Shown one piece after another: positions 53,750 to 64,000 of a stretch of DNA of 64,000 nucleotides. How positions within the stretch are numbered: the first letter of the stretch is position 1; each line of letters opens with the position of its first letter. The DNA is from Symbiodinium natans (taxonomy: Eukaryota > Sar > Dinophyceae > Suessiales > Symbiodiniaceae), in assembly GCA_905221605.1 (NCBI GenBank), contig CAJNDS010002523.1, forward strand, positions 798,001 through 862,000. The letters are read 5' to 3'. Made by a program: the position numbers and the translations under genes. The notes under the pieces are model-generated. The model worked only from the letters and a program-made list of their open reading frames with translations. It made no database searches and was not told the DNA's origin.

Positions 53750-54739
53750 ACCCTAAACCCAAACCCTAAACCCTAAACCCTACTGTTAAGTCCTAAAAGC
53801 CTGTCCTTGCGGTTCGGCGAGAAGAGCCGCCTGGCCGCCCCCTCTCGTTCCCTAATGCTATAAGGTTCATCAGGGGGGGGGGGGGGGTTCAAGGACAGGG
53901 TTTACGGTTTCGGGTTTGGGGTTTGGGGTTTGGAGTTTAGGGTATGCAACCCAAGGTTCCCTAATACTCCCCACTACTCCCTAAGGCTCCCTAAGCTTCC
54001 CAAAGGTTCCCGAGGTACCTGCACCCCCCTTGAAACCCTGTTGTATTCAGGGCTTAAGTTTTATGGTTTGCCCTCAAAAACAGCAGAGTGACCAGCACTG
54101 ATCATATAAATTATTCTTACCCAGGGCAAACTATATCCCCTTGGTAAACAGTGCCATATGGCGATGTACTCTTGGGAATTTACTTTCCTCAGGGTATACA
54201 GGTTGCTCTAGGTAGCCTGAACCCTAAACCCTAAACCCTAAGCCCTAAACCCTAAACCCCCAACCCTAAACCCTACACCCAAAGCCCAAACCCCAAACCC
54301 TAAACCCCAAACCAGGATTGGACTACTCGTGAACCTTGCCTCGCAGCCTGGCAGCAAGTGACCATGGTCGGTTTGCCTCGCCTTCAGGGGTGGAGTTTTG
54401 GGGGGGTAGGGCTTAGGGCGTAGGGCTTAGGGCTGAGGGTTTAGGGTTTGGGGTTGGGTGTAGAATTTAGGGTTTAGGGCTTAGGGTTCAGGGTTTAGGG
54501 TTTAAAATTAGGGGCAGCCATATACCGCTTGGCAAACCTAGCAGCCATATCAATCCTATGCACCTCATGAACCCTCTCAACCCTCTTAAGCCTCTGTCAA
54601 CAGCCCAGACTAACCTGTAAGCCTAAACCCTGGAAGCTCCAGACTCTGGAAAGCCTATATAAATCCTAAACCCTAAACCCCAAACCCCACACCCCAAACC
54701 CTAGAGACCCGAAACCCGAAACCCGAAACCCGAAACCCG

Positions 54740-54838
54740 AAACCCTAAACCCTAAACCCTAAACCCTAAACCCTAAACCCTAAACCCTAAACCCTAAACC
54801 CTAAACCCTAAACCCTAAACCCTAAACCCTAAACCCTA
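54740..54838 (-). repeat. CCCTAAA array (about 14 copies) after a CCCGAAA block
   Basis: Five CCCGAAA units (54712-54740) precede the perfect CCCTAAA run. Confidence 0.95.
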
Positions 54839-54882
54839 CCCTCAACCCTCAAGGGCCCTGGAGGCGTTGCTGCGGCGCGGGC

Positions 54883-54939
54883 CTCGACTCGGTACTGGCG
54901 CTTCGCCACCGCTGGCATCTGCGTCTGGAGGATGGCCAT
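54883..54939 (-). CDS. candidate exon, possibly with a start codon
   Basis: CCATGG context, reading MAILQTQMPAVAKRQYRVE, AG|GC donor (GCCCGC). Exon-type brackets. Could be internal, since the frame is open a little upstream. The plus strand is also open (GLDSVLALRHRWHLRLE). Not recognised. Confidence 0.35.
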
Positions 54940-54979
54940 GGAAGGAAGAGGCCCTGCCCATTAGGGGTTTGGGGTTCAG

Positions 54980-55054
54980 AGGGTTTAGGGTTTAGGGTTT
55001 AGGGTTTAGGGTTTAGGGTTTAGGGTTTAGGGTTTAGGGTTTAGGGTTTAGGGT
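54980..55054 (+). repeat. TTTAGGG array (about 10 copies)
   Basis: Perfect array to the right of the island at 54883. Confidence 0.95.
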
Positions 55055-55160
55055 TTCGGCATATGGCATATACCCCAAACGCCTACGCCCGTACAACCCA
55101 AGGGCCCATGCATCAGAACCCGTTAAGAGGGCAAGGGACCACCATGAAACTACCCGTATA

Positions 55161-55277
55161 CGTGGGGCCCCCTAGTTATAAGTAGAGTTATAAGGGCCCT
55201 AAATTGGGGTATAAGGACCCGAAGTTAGGTTATGAGTCCCTTAACTACAGTTAGTATAGTAAGGGGGCCCCACCCTG
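55161..55277 (-). mobile_element. MITE family A, copy 7 (117 bp)
   Basis: Left end degraded (CGTGGGGCCCCCT), right end intact, TA at both sides. Confidence 0.88.
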
Positions 55278-56471
55278 TAGATGAGGCGTTAGTGTTTCAG
55301 GGAGTTCGGATTGCGCCGGAGCTGAAGATGTTCCATTTCGTCAAGCCAAGGCCGCAGCTAGAGGTTTAGGGTCTATGTGTATGTTGGGTTTGGGGCTTAG
55401 GGTTTTGGGGTTTGCAAGAAGTCGCGCTTTATCCATCTCGCAAATTAAATCTCCCATTCGAAAAGGGAGCTGCATGGAGCTGTACTAAATCCCCAGTAAC
55501 AGTAGGATTTATGTTTGAGGGCTCAGAGCTTGGGGTGAATGAGTTTACGGAACTGGTCACTCTGCCGCCTCACGGCCCAAGCCATACAGCCACTAAGACA
55601 GCTGCCGGATGAGAAGGGAAGATGACTGCCCCAGCGACGTTGAGCTGTCCCTCCAGTGAGATTCACTCACGTTGCTGCCAGCTGGGCCAACGCGGAAGCC
55701 CTAAACCCTAAACCCTAAACCCTACACCCTAAACCCTAAACCCTAAACCCTAAACCCTTAACCCTAAAACCCTAAACCCTAAACCCTAAACCCTGAGCCA
55801 AACTGGCCATGCTTCCCAAGTGTGCGCCGCCAAGTAGGCACGCTCCGTCGCCGGAACGATCATCCCGATATCTTGGTCAGAAATGGCATGAAAAATGCAA
55901 TTTGTCCGAGGTTTTTAACTTTAAGCTTAGGAAAGGGTTTAAGCTTTAGGGTTTAGGGTGTTGGGCAGGGTCTATAAGGGGTCCCTTTTAAAAGCTTCTC
56001 TTGCTAACATGTAGCTGTGATTCTTGTCTTTTTGACTGGCTACTTTCGATGTGCGCTGCCTCGCCAATTCCGTAGAGAGGGCCTCACGTGTGGGTTCTAC
56101 ACGCTTCGGGCACCCTAGACCCTGAACCCTACCCTAAACCTTAAGGTTTAGGGTTTAGGCCTTAGGGTTTAGGGTTTAGGGTTTTAAACTCTAAACCCTA
56201 AGAAGGTCTGAGGGGATTTGGGGAGGGACAGGGGAGGGGGTGATGGGCGAGCCCCACCCGTCGAAAGCCCTGAAGTCCTCGAAGCGGTGTAATCCCGAAT
56301 CTGAACTCTATCGTTAGGTTTAGTGTTTAGGGTTTAGGGTTTAGGATTTAGGGTTTCTCGGGTTTTAAGGGCCCAAGAGCCTCAGGGTAGTGTTTGGAGG
56401 AGTCTTAACCCAAACCTTAAACTCCAAACCCCTGAAGCCCAAACCCCCAAAAACCTTAAACCCTAAACCTT
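55278..56471. other. no gene identified; degenerate telomeric repeats and unique islands
   Basis: Contains a 66-codon plus frame at 55412-55612 (MQEVALYPSRKLNLPFEKGA...) without splice or family support, CCCTAAA runs at 55696-55797, and decayed repeats. Confidence 0.4.
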
Positions 56472-56576
56472 GGGATGTTCCCCCTTATACTAACAGTCCT
56501 TAATAGGGATTATGATTACCCCCGCCTCCTGTATTACAATCCCTATTAAGGACTGATAGTAGAAGGGGGAACATCC
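56472..56576. mobile_element. MITE family B, copy 2 (105 bp)
   Basis: The best-preserved copy: GGGATGTTCCCCCTTATAC / GAAGGGGGAACATCC ends and AACAGTCCTTAATAGGGATT / AATCCCTATTAAGGACTG inner arms. Confidence 0.9.
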
Positions 56577-57049
56577 AAACCTAAACCATAAAACCTTCCC
56601 CCCCCCCCCCGCCCACAAACCGGGCTTGCCGTGCCTCACTGCTGCCACCCCCAGCCGAAGTTGATGTGGCCTGCCACTTGAAGGCTATCGTAGTTCAAAG
56701 TAGGGTTCTCTATATGTATATATACACATACAGAGCAGCTAGATATTGTTAGATAGCACCCTGGATGAAGGAGTATTGACATTTTTTTGCAAAAGTGACA
56801 CTTCTTCTAACACTAAACCACACAACCCAACTATAACGTATGCGCCATGTCTGCGGTGGATTTGGGCATTGGGTGGGGCGGGGGGCCTGGAAATAAATCA
56901 GGTTCTATGGGATACACATATGTGTACTGTAAATAAATAAATAAATATACATTTATGTATACACACCCTAAACCCTACACCCTAAACCCTAAAAGCTCCA
57001 CCCTAAACACTAAACCCAAACCCTAACCCAAACCCCAAACCCTAAATCT

Positions 57050-57240
57050 GAAACTCAGCTGAGCAGTGCAGTCCTCCGACAGTGACGAGGGCTTGCTGGC
57101 CTTAAGGTTGAACCTCAGGTTCTAGGGCTTAGGGCTTAGGGTTTAGGGTTTCTGGGGTTTGGGGTGTTTAGGGCTTAGTGTTTCGAGCTTAGGGTTTAGG
57201 GTTTCTAGGGTTTAGGGTGTTTAGGGTTTAGGGTATAGGG
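57050..57240 (-). repeat. inverted copy of the 8520-8735 segment
   Basis: Contains the complement of the ASKPSSLSEDC exon-like island (57065-57110 area) and the adjoining degenerate telomeric stretch. Confidence 0.85.
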
Positions 57241-59654
57241 GTTCATAGAGGCTTTAGGACGGGTTTAGGGTTTAGGGCTTGGGGTTTATGGCTTCTAAGG
57301 TTTCAAAGGTCTAGGGCTGTTCGGTTCAGGGTCCTAGGGAATTTAGGCCCAGCAAGTTCATCCACCCCACAACCTTCAATGTCCCTGATTTGACATGCTT
57401 CCTCCAAGGGGTTAAATCAGATTCAGTCTTGGGTTTAAAGTTTAGGGTGTCGGGTTTGGGGTCTAAGCGCTGAAATCGAAAAAGCAATCTAAGCCCCGTA
57501 AAGGTCCATAGGATCATACCCGGGTTGAGGGTTCAAGGAGCCCTAGACCCCAAGACCCCACACCCTAAACCCTAAACCCCAAACCGCAATCCCAAACCCC
57601 AAATCCCAAAACCTAACACCAGACCCCAAATCCCAAACCCCAAAGCCCAAACACCGAAGCTAAAACCCTAAACCCCAAACCCAAACCCCAAACCCTCAAC
57701 AACAAACCCTAAACCCCAAGCCCTAAACCCAAAACCCTAAACCCCTAAACCCTCAAGCCCCTGTAACTTGAAACTATCTAACTCTAACAGTCAAAGAATG
57801 GAACCTGTCCTCAAAGCTTTCCTGGAAACTCCTCGAAACTATCCCCGGATCTGAACCCTTAACAATTGCAATAAGCCCCTACGCCCTAAACCGCAAACCC
57901 TAAACCCTAAACCCTAAACCCCAACCCTAAACCCTAAACCCTAAACCCTAAACCCCAAACCCTAAACCCCAAACCCCAACCCTAAACCCTAAACCCCAAA
58001 CCCCAAACCCCAAACCCTAAACCCTAAACCCCAGAACCCTCCACTGGGCGGGCGGGCTCCTCCTCGAGCGCCGCCGCCTCTTCCAGAAGGCCTGGCAGCG
58101 GCCAGAGACACCACGTGTCAAGCAAACTCGATGGGTTTAGGGTTTAGGGTTAAGGGTTTAGGGTTTAGGGTTTAGGGTTTAGGGCTCCAACCCGAATGTC
58201 CTGTAACCCTAATCCCTAACCCCAGAATCCTGGCCAACGCTTTCTGGGGTCTGTTTGAGGCTTCTTCGGGGTTGCTTTGAGGATGAAGCTGTGAGGTTTT
58301 GCGGGGTTTGGGGATCACAAGGCTCGGCGTTTGGGTAACCCCTAAACCCTAAACCCTAAACTTTAAACCCTAAACTCTAAACCCTAAACCCAAAAGCCCT
58401 GAACTGCTTCTGGTCCCGGAACTGCCATTTTTTGTCGCGGATTCCGTATATGCCGACTGGTCTGCCGCGTGGCGATGATGGCATACTCTCTCCTCCTGCA
58501 CAAAGCTAAGTCAGTGTGCCGGACAGTCAGTAAACTGACCCTAAGGGTCCATGTACCTAATTATTATATACTTGGGCCCCAAAGTCCCTATATAGCAAGT
58601 ACCTTAAGGCACAAGTATTCCTTATTTAGGTACATGCATTGTCAGGGTGATGATTTACTCATGAGCAACCCTAAACGCTAGACCCTTTATATCCCTAGAG
58701 CCTAGACTCTTAGGGCCGTTCCATGGTCCCTTTTGTATGGGCCGTTCAATGGCGACCCCTTTTAGTCCTATAAACCCAAAGGACCACTGCTCCAGAACCC
58801 GTTCAAGAGGGCAAACGACCTTATCATATTAGGGGACATGGATTTGGGGATTTGGGATTTAGGGTGTAGGGGTGCTTCGTAGGAACGGGTTTTGGTTTGG
58901 GACCGATAAGGTCAAACCCTAAACCCTAAACCCCAAACCCTTCGGTCTAGGTGCAGGGTCTAGGCCCAGGCTATTCTGACCCCAAAACGGAACAACGAAC
59001 CCAAAACCCTCGACACGAGGGTTGAGGGTTTAGGCTTTCGGGTTTAGGGCTCAGGTCTTCGGCTTGTGAGGGTGGGTTTAGGGTTTCGGGTTTAGGGTTT
59101 AGGATTTAGGTTTTAGGGTTTAGGATTTAGGGTTTAGGGTTCTCACCCCCCCCCCCCAAGCGACCTAAGTGAGCACGACAAGGATAGGACCCGCCATCAC
59201 TCGCCCGCTTTCAGCACTCATCGCCCTAAGCAAGAGAGCCACAGAGATCTCTGTCTCTAAAATAAAGCTACCTCCCAAACCCTAAACCCATAACACCACA
59301 AACCCTTAACCCTAAACCCTGAACCCTAAACCTAAACCCAAAACCTGTTTACCTTATAACCTATAAGTCTCTAAGACCGTACACCCCCCGAATCTTCACA
59401 CCGGCATCTCCCCAAAATCGTGGCCCGAAGGCTTTCGCAGCTCTTGCGCTGCGTGAGAATTGCGGCCTACGAGCCTGCTGATGCCCAGGCACGCGGATTA
59501 GGGTTTAGGGTTTAGGGTTTAGGGTTGAGGGCTAGGGTTCAAAGGGCCTAGGGGGGTTTCGGGTTTGTTCAAGCTTGTTCACCTTAGGAACTGCATCTGC
59601 ATAGGAATGGGTGTTGCCAGGTTTGGGCTTAAGCAAAGGACCCTAAGCTTTACA
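57241..59654. other. degenerate telomeric repeats with an exon-like island at 58040-58130
   Basis: The island at about 58040-58130 has exon-type brackets. The plus strand reads GLLLERRRLFQKAWQRPETP, the minus strand an Ala/Glu-rich frame (LLEEAAALEEEPARP). No other gene seen. CCCCAAA-rich runs at 57540-57740 and 57890-58035. Confidence 0.35.
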
Positions 59655-59757
59655 CTTAGTTGCTGAGTTCATTAGCCCCAAAAAAGTGTACACTTTCAGT
59701 TCTATAGGGGATTATAGTATCCCAAAAAGCGTAAAGTCTGCTCACTCAGCTACTAAG
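59655..59757 (+). mobile_element. MITE family E (103 bp)
   Basis: Ends CTTAGTTGCTGAGT / ACTCAGCTACTAAG are inverted repeats, with GTAC-like flanks. Confidence 0.75.
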
Positions 59758-61930
59758 TACAGGAAGCGTCCGACAGAAACTTCTTACGCGGCGTGCCCAG
59801 ACCGCATAGAATGTACTACGGTTTCGGGCTTAGAGTTTAGGGTTTAGGGTTTAGGGTTTAGGGCTGAGGGTGTTAAGGCTCCAAGGAACACCTTTCACAG
59901 AGGGACTGGTACCTGGTACCTCCTAGGAAGGGCTCTGGGGTCTCAATTCCTGGAGTTCTGAGGGCCCAAGAGCCATAGGGTAGGTTGGAAGCCCATCGAT
60001 CTCCCAGCATATGCTGCAGCTATTCTTGTAGGTGTTCGTGGGTAAGTTGAGGATTGACCGTGTTGGGCCTAGCATGGGAAGGCTTCATCCAGAAAACCCG
60101 AACGACACTACGCCCCTTACATATTGCCTGACAATTTAGGTGCCTAAATAAGTAGAACATGGTTTGGGGTTAATATAGTATATGTATATTAGGGACCATA
60201 AGGGAATACTAGTAGTAATTCATCCGACCCCAACATTACCCCTCCTACGTGTGCAAGGCGATCAGCATTCCGAGGATTGCGGAGCCCCGCCGCTCAGTTG
60301 ATCATGATGTAAGGAGTTGGTGCCGAGATCGGGCCATCTCCGTTTTCCTAGGCACTGGCACTGCCACTTCCACTATCCCTTATCCCTAAACTCGATCCTT
60401 TATCCCTAGACACTGTCCTTTATCCCTAAACCCCAAAGCCTAAACCCTAAATCCGGAAACACCCTAAAGCATCAATAAATTGCTTAGGGCTTAGGGTGCC
60501 GAAAGTCCTTGAAGCTTAAAAAAGCCTTGGGGTTCAGAGAACTCAGTGCAAAACATACCAGTAACCAAGACCCTAAACGCAGAACCCGAAACCCAACACC
60601 CTAGTTGCTTAAGGGCTATGAAGGGATGGAAGGCACAGTCGCAAATTCCCTGTCGAGTTCCCAGCACATGTGTAGGGTCCTTCCATGATTTAAGGGAGCT
60701 GATAAACCCTAGCTCTAAACCCTACACATTAAACCCTGGGTTCTTGATAAGGCACCTTCTACATGACTTAGAAAGGATTGTAAAGGGTGCCTAATGCCCT
60801 TACTCTCAGCACTCAGGAACACTGTGAAGCTTAAGATGACATGCAGAACCCCCCCCCCCCCCCAAAGAACAAACGCCCTGAGCCCCCGAAACCCTTCAAT
60901 ACCTAAACCCTGTACATCCGGAACTCCCGAAACCGTAAAAAACCCCAATACCGGAGAAACAAACCTAAATCCCTAAGCCCCAAGCGCTGCAACCCAGAGC
61001 TTCTTAAACCAACCCTAAACTCTAAACCCTAAACCCTAAGCCCGAAACCCTAAACCCTAAGCCCTAAGCAATAAGCCCTAAACCCTAAACTACACGGGGC
61101 TTTCATAGACATTTAGGCGTACCCTTTCGGGGGCTCCTCTTGAAGGAGATTATACTGTATTCGGGGGGTCTAGAAGGTCGCCCTCATCATCTTTGTAGAC
61201 AGCAATCGGGCTTTCGTCATGCTGTAAGGCTGGGTTTAGGGTTTAGGGTTTAGGGTTTAGGGTTTAGGGTTTGGGGTTTGGGGTTTAGGGTTTAGGGTTT
61301 AGGGTTCAGGGTTTAGGGTTTAGGGTTTAGTTTTTAAGGGTTTAGGGTTTAGGGTTTAGGGATTCTGTGGATCTGCCTAGAGACCCCATGCACTGGCCCA
61401 GCACCGAAAGTCTATCACCCGTTGCCCGGACAGCTTTTGTCAAACTTCCCTGGGGGCCCCTTCCTTCCCAAGCCAACAAGACCCGCTTAGGGACCGCAAT
61501 GGTATAATAGTATAAAGTAACTTCAAGAGCATAGCATACATTCATATCATATAGCAAAAGGTAACCCTGAGCACCGGGAACTCATTTACAGCAAGGGTTT
61601 AGAGTTTAGGGCTTGCAACTAAAGTTACACCCTACAAAGCCCTACGAGCCCAACCGAGCCTAGAGGCCCTAAACTCTGAACCATAAACCCTAAACCCTAA
61701 ACCCTAAACCCTAAACCCTAAACCCTAAACCCTAAACCCTAACCCCTCCCTCTCTCTCTCTCTCTCTTTGGGGTTTAGGGTTTGGGGTTTAGGGTTTAGG
61801 GTTTAGGGTGCTGGATCTAGAGTCTTACAACTGTAGGCATTTAGGGTTTAGGACTTAGAGTCAAAGGTAAAATGGCCTAAACCCTAAACCCTAAACCCTA
61901 AAGGCCGAGGGTCTTCGACACCCTCGATCT
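59758..61930. other. no gene identified
   Basis: Unique sequence, decayed telomeric runs (61010-61090, 61233-61360, 61688-61742) and a short (CT)n tract near 61748. Small frames on both strands lack support. Confidence 0.4.
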
Positions 61931-61937
61931 CCCTTGC

Positions 61938-61994
61938 CTTGGCCTTCTTTGGGGTGCACATCTCATAGAAGACGCCGAACACAAACATGGCGAC
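61938..61994 (-). CDS. candidate exon with hydrophobic segment
   Basis: CGAG|GTC start, reading VAMFVFGVFYEMCTPKKAK, AG|GC donor; exon-type brackets. Might be part of a membrane segment followed by a basic turn. The plus strand is also open. Confidence 0.35.
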
Positions 61995-62336
61995 CTCGGT
62001 ACCAGGACGCCCATGGTTTTTGGTTTAGGGTTTCGGATTTAGGGCTTAAGGTGTTTTTGGTTTAGGGCTTAGGGTGTTTTTGGTTTAGGGTTTCGGGTAA
62101 GCAAGCGTTTGGGGGGGGGGGGGGGGGGTTGCAGCGGACAAGCTCGCCGGACTTGGGGGACGAGCGCTTGAGGCTCTGGAGAGTGTAGGGTGCTGGGTTT
62201 TGGGCTTTGGCCGCCCCCTCCCTTGTTTGCGGGACTCCTAAACCCTAAACCCTAAACCCTAAATCCTAAACCCTAAACCTTAAACCCCACACTCTGAGAC
62301 TCAGGAGTCTTATAGCGTACAGGGTGCATGGGCGGG

Positions 62337-62412
62337 TTTAGGGTTTAGGGTTTAGGGTTTAGGGTTTAGGGTTTAGGGTTTAGGGTTTAGGGTTTAGGGT
62401 TTAGGGTTTAGG
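62337..62412 (+). repeat. TTTAGGG array (about 11 copies)
   Basis: Perfect array. Confidence 0.95.
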
Positions 62413-62537
62413 GTGTAGAGTTTAGGGTTCAGGGCCCTTACTACCTCCTTTAAAGGGTTCTGAAGTATGGTATGGGCCCTTGGGTTGTATAGGGTACATC
62501 CCTAGGAACCAAACGCAGGAGGGCTAACTCTATCAGT

Positions 62538-62680
62538 TCAGGGTTTAGGGTTTAGGGTTTAGGGTTTAGGGTTTAGGGTTTAGGGTTTAGGGTTTAGGGT
62601 TTAGGGTTTAGGGTTTAGGGTTTAGGGTTTAGGGTTTAGGGTTTAGGGTTTAGGGTTTAGGGTTTAGGTTTAGGGTTTAG
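62538..62680 (+). repeat. TTTAGGG array (about 20 copies)
   Basis: Perfect array apart from one 6-bp unit near the end. Confidence 0.95.
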
Positions 62681-63237
62681 GGCTTAAGTTTATATGGGTT
62701 CTCTGAATTGGGGCGCTTTTTGGGGGCTCCCTTTCGATTATTATGGAACCTTATTTGGATGGCGCCCATAAAAAGGGCTTGGGGTTAAGGGCTTAGGGTT
62801 TAGGATTTAGGGGTTAAGGTTTAGGGTTTAGGGTCTAGGGTCGAGGGTTGAGGGTTTAGTGTTTAGGGTTCAGACCTCTGAGACCCTGGAAGATGCCCAA
62901 GCACATGAAATCTTGGGGTTCGCCCTAGCATAAGTCAGAGCCAACCATGGAGAAGTAATGGGGTTTAGGGTTTAGGGTTTAGGGTGTAGGGATTAGGGTT
63001 TAGAGTTTAGGGTTCAGGGTTTGGGGTTCAGGGTTCGGGGTTCAGGGTTTACAGTTTAGGAAGCCTAAACCCAACAACACCCCTCTCAACTTTAAACTCC
63101 GAATTTCTGAAGCCAAAAACACGCGCACCCCCTGCTTCGACTTTCGAAGACATATCTAAACCCTAAACCCTGCTCCCTGAACCCGAAACCCTAAACCCTA
63201 AGCCCTAAACCCTGAACCCATAAACCCTGAACCCTAA

Positions 63238-63305
63238 CAGGAACTGTCCAGCGACTCCGAGGAGGAACCAGAACCAGCACAGCGCGTAGTACCACCTGAG
63301 GTCGC
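63238..63305. other. exon-like island, strand undecided
   Basis: Plus strand: ELSSDSEEEPEPAQRVVPPE after an AACAG|G acceptor, then a GT donor. Minus strand: hydrophobic WYYALCWFWFLLGVAGQF after CTCAG|G. Exon-type brackets. Confidence 0.3.
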
Positions 63306-63383
63306 CCCCCCACCCCCCGTTTAAGGGTTGGAGGTTTGGGGTTTAGGGTTTGGGGTTTAGGGTTTGGGGTTTAGGGAAAATTT

Positions 63384-63473
63384 GGGATGTTCCCCCTTAT
63401 ACTAGCAGTCCTGAATCGGGACTCGAGTACCCCCTGTTGTGATCCCGATCAAGGAGCTGCCAGTTACTAGGGA
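63384..63473. mobile_element. MITE family B, copy 3 (decayed right arm)
   Basis: Left arm GGGATGTTCCCCCTTATACT intact; right arm changed (AAGGAGCTGCCAGTTACTAG). Confidence 0.75.
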
Positions 63474-64000
63474 ACCCTAAACCCTACACCCTACACCCTA
63501 AACCCTAAACCCTAACCCTAACCCTGAAGCCAAATCTTTAGGGTTTGGGTGTGGGGCTCTTTGGGATTAGGCCCTAAACCCCAAACTTAAAGGGCCTATC
63601 TCCTCGGCAGCCGAGTTTAGGGTTTTGGGTCAGGGTTTAGGGGTTAGGGTTTAGGGTTTAGGGTTTAGGGTTTAGGGTTTAGGGTTTAGGGACTCAAATC
63701 TTTGGAGTTTCTGGGCAATTCATGGTTGGGTCTGGCAGTTTAAGGACTGAGGGTTTAGGGTTTGGGGGGGCTGGTTAGGGTTTCAGGGTTTAAGGGCTTT
63801 AGGGTTTAGGGAGGTGTCTAGGGGTTTGGGCTTTTCGGGTTTCGGGGTTTAAGGGCCTTCAGGTTTAGGGTTCGGGGGTTTAAGGGTTGAAAGTGTCGGG
63901 TCTTGGGGTTTAAGGTCTTAGGACTTTGGGGTTTAAGGGTTTAGGCTTTTGGTTGAAGGGTTTAATAGGGCGTTGGGGGTTTAAGGGCTTACGGTTGTTG
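63474..64000 (+). repeat. degenerate TTTAGGG-like sequence to the window end
   Basis: Mostly GGGTTTAGG/GGTTTAAGG variants with a seven-copy perfect run near 63645-63692. No gene seen. Confidence 0.7.

Noticed and set aside
1-64000. tRNA or rRNA genes
   Set aside because: No stretch with recognisable tRNA arms or rRNA core sequence was found by reading; a dedicated search could still find one.

Overview
This window looks like nuclear DNA of an alga-like protist with plant-type telomere repeats (TTTAGGG), and I think a dinoflagellate is most likely. The reasons are mostly GC-AG introns, AG|G acceptors, very short exons and repeat-stuffed introns. No bacterial-style operon, rRNA or tRNA gene was seen. 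About half the window is TTTAGGG/CCCTAAA arrays, perfect or decayed, and short unique islands lie between them.

Layout. (1) 1-5.7 kb: a perfect 44-copy telomeric array, a duplicated 269-bp block, about 3.4 kb of an 80-bp satellite whose three sub-units each carry a CCCTAAAC core, then a 52/53-bp satellite made of two hairpins. (2) 5.9-15.4 kb: telomeric arrays with about a dozen short islands that read best as plus-strand exons of an unrecognised gene. (3) 17.5-52.4 kb, minus strand: one gene for histidinol dehydrogenase (HisD, last two steps of histidine biosynthesis), split into at least 26 exons of 18-82 nt. I pieced it together by reading the islands. Exon phases agree across every junction that can be tested. 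The zinc/catalytic motifs SQ|AEH, PEH, GDYASGTNH and EAH are all present. Three short stretches (about 11, 6 and 16-33 residues) were not located. Its introns total over 33 kb and hold telomeric arrays, MITEs, satellites, a reverse-transcriptase fragment and a G42 tract. (4) 52.8-64 kb: similar exon-like islands, probably one or more further genes, mostly unassigned.

Main discovery candidate. Exon islands tend to be bracketed in one way: CCCTAAA repeats on the left and TTTAGGG repeats on the right. So in the sense strand, introns begin with UUUAGGG repeats and end with CCCUAAA repeats. Those ends are complementary and could pair, looping out kilobases of intron. The same arrangement looks like telomere-capped fragments fused head to head. 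A second line of evidence on how such repeats arrive is a 45-bp telomere-like insert inside a reverse-transcriptase fragment, flanked by a perfect 12-bp target duplication.

Mobile elements are small and non-autonomous: a 120-bp TA-flanked MITE (7 copies, several inserted exactly in the TA of a telomeric repeat), several other inverted-repeat families of about 80-140 bp, and larger foldbacks.
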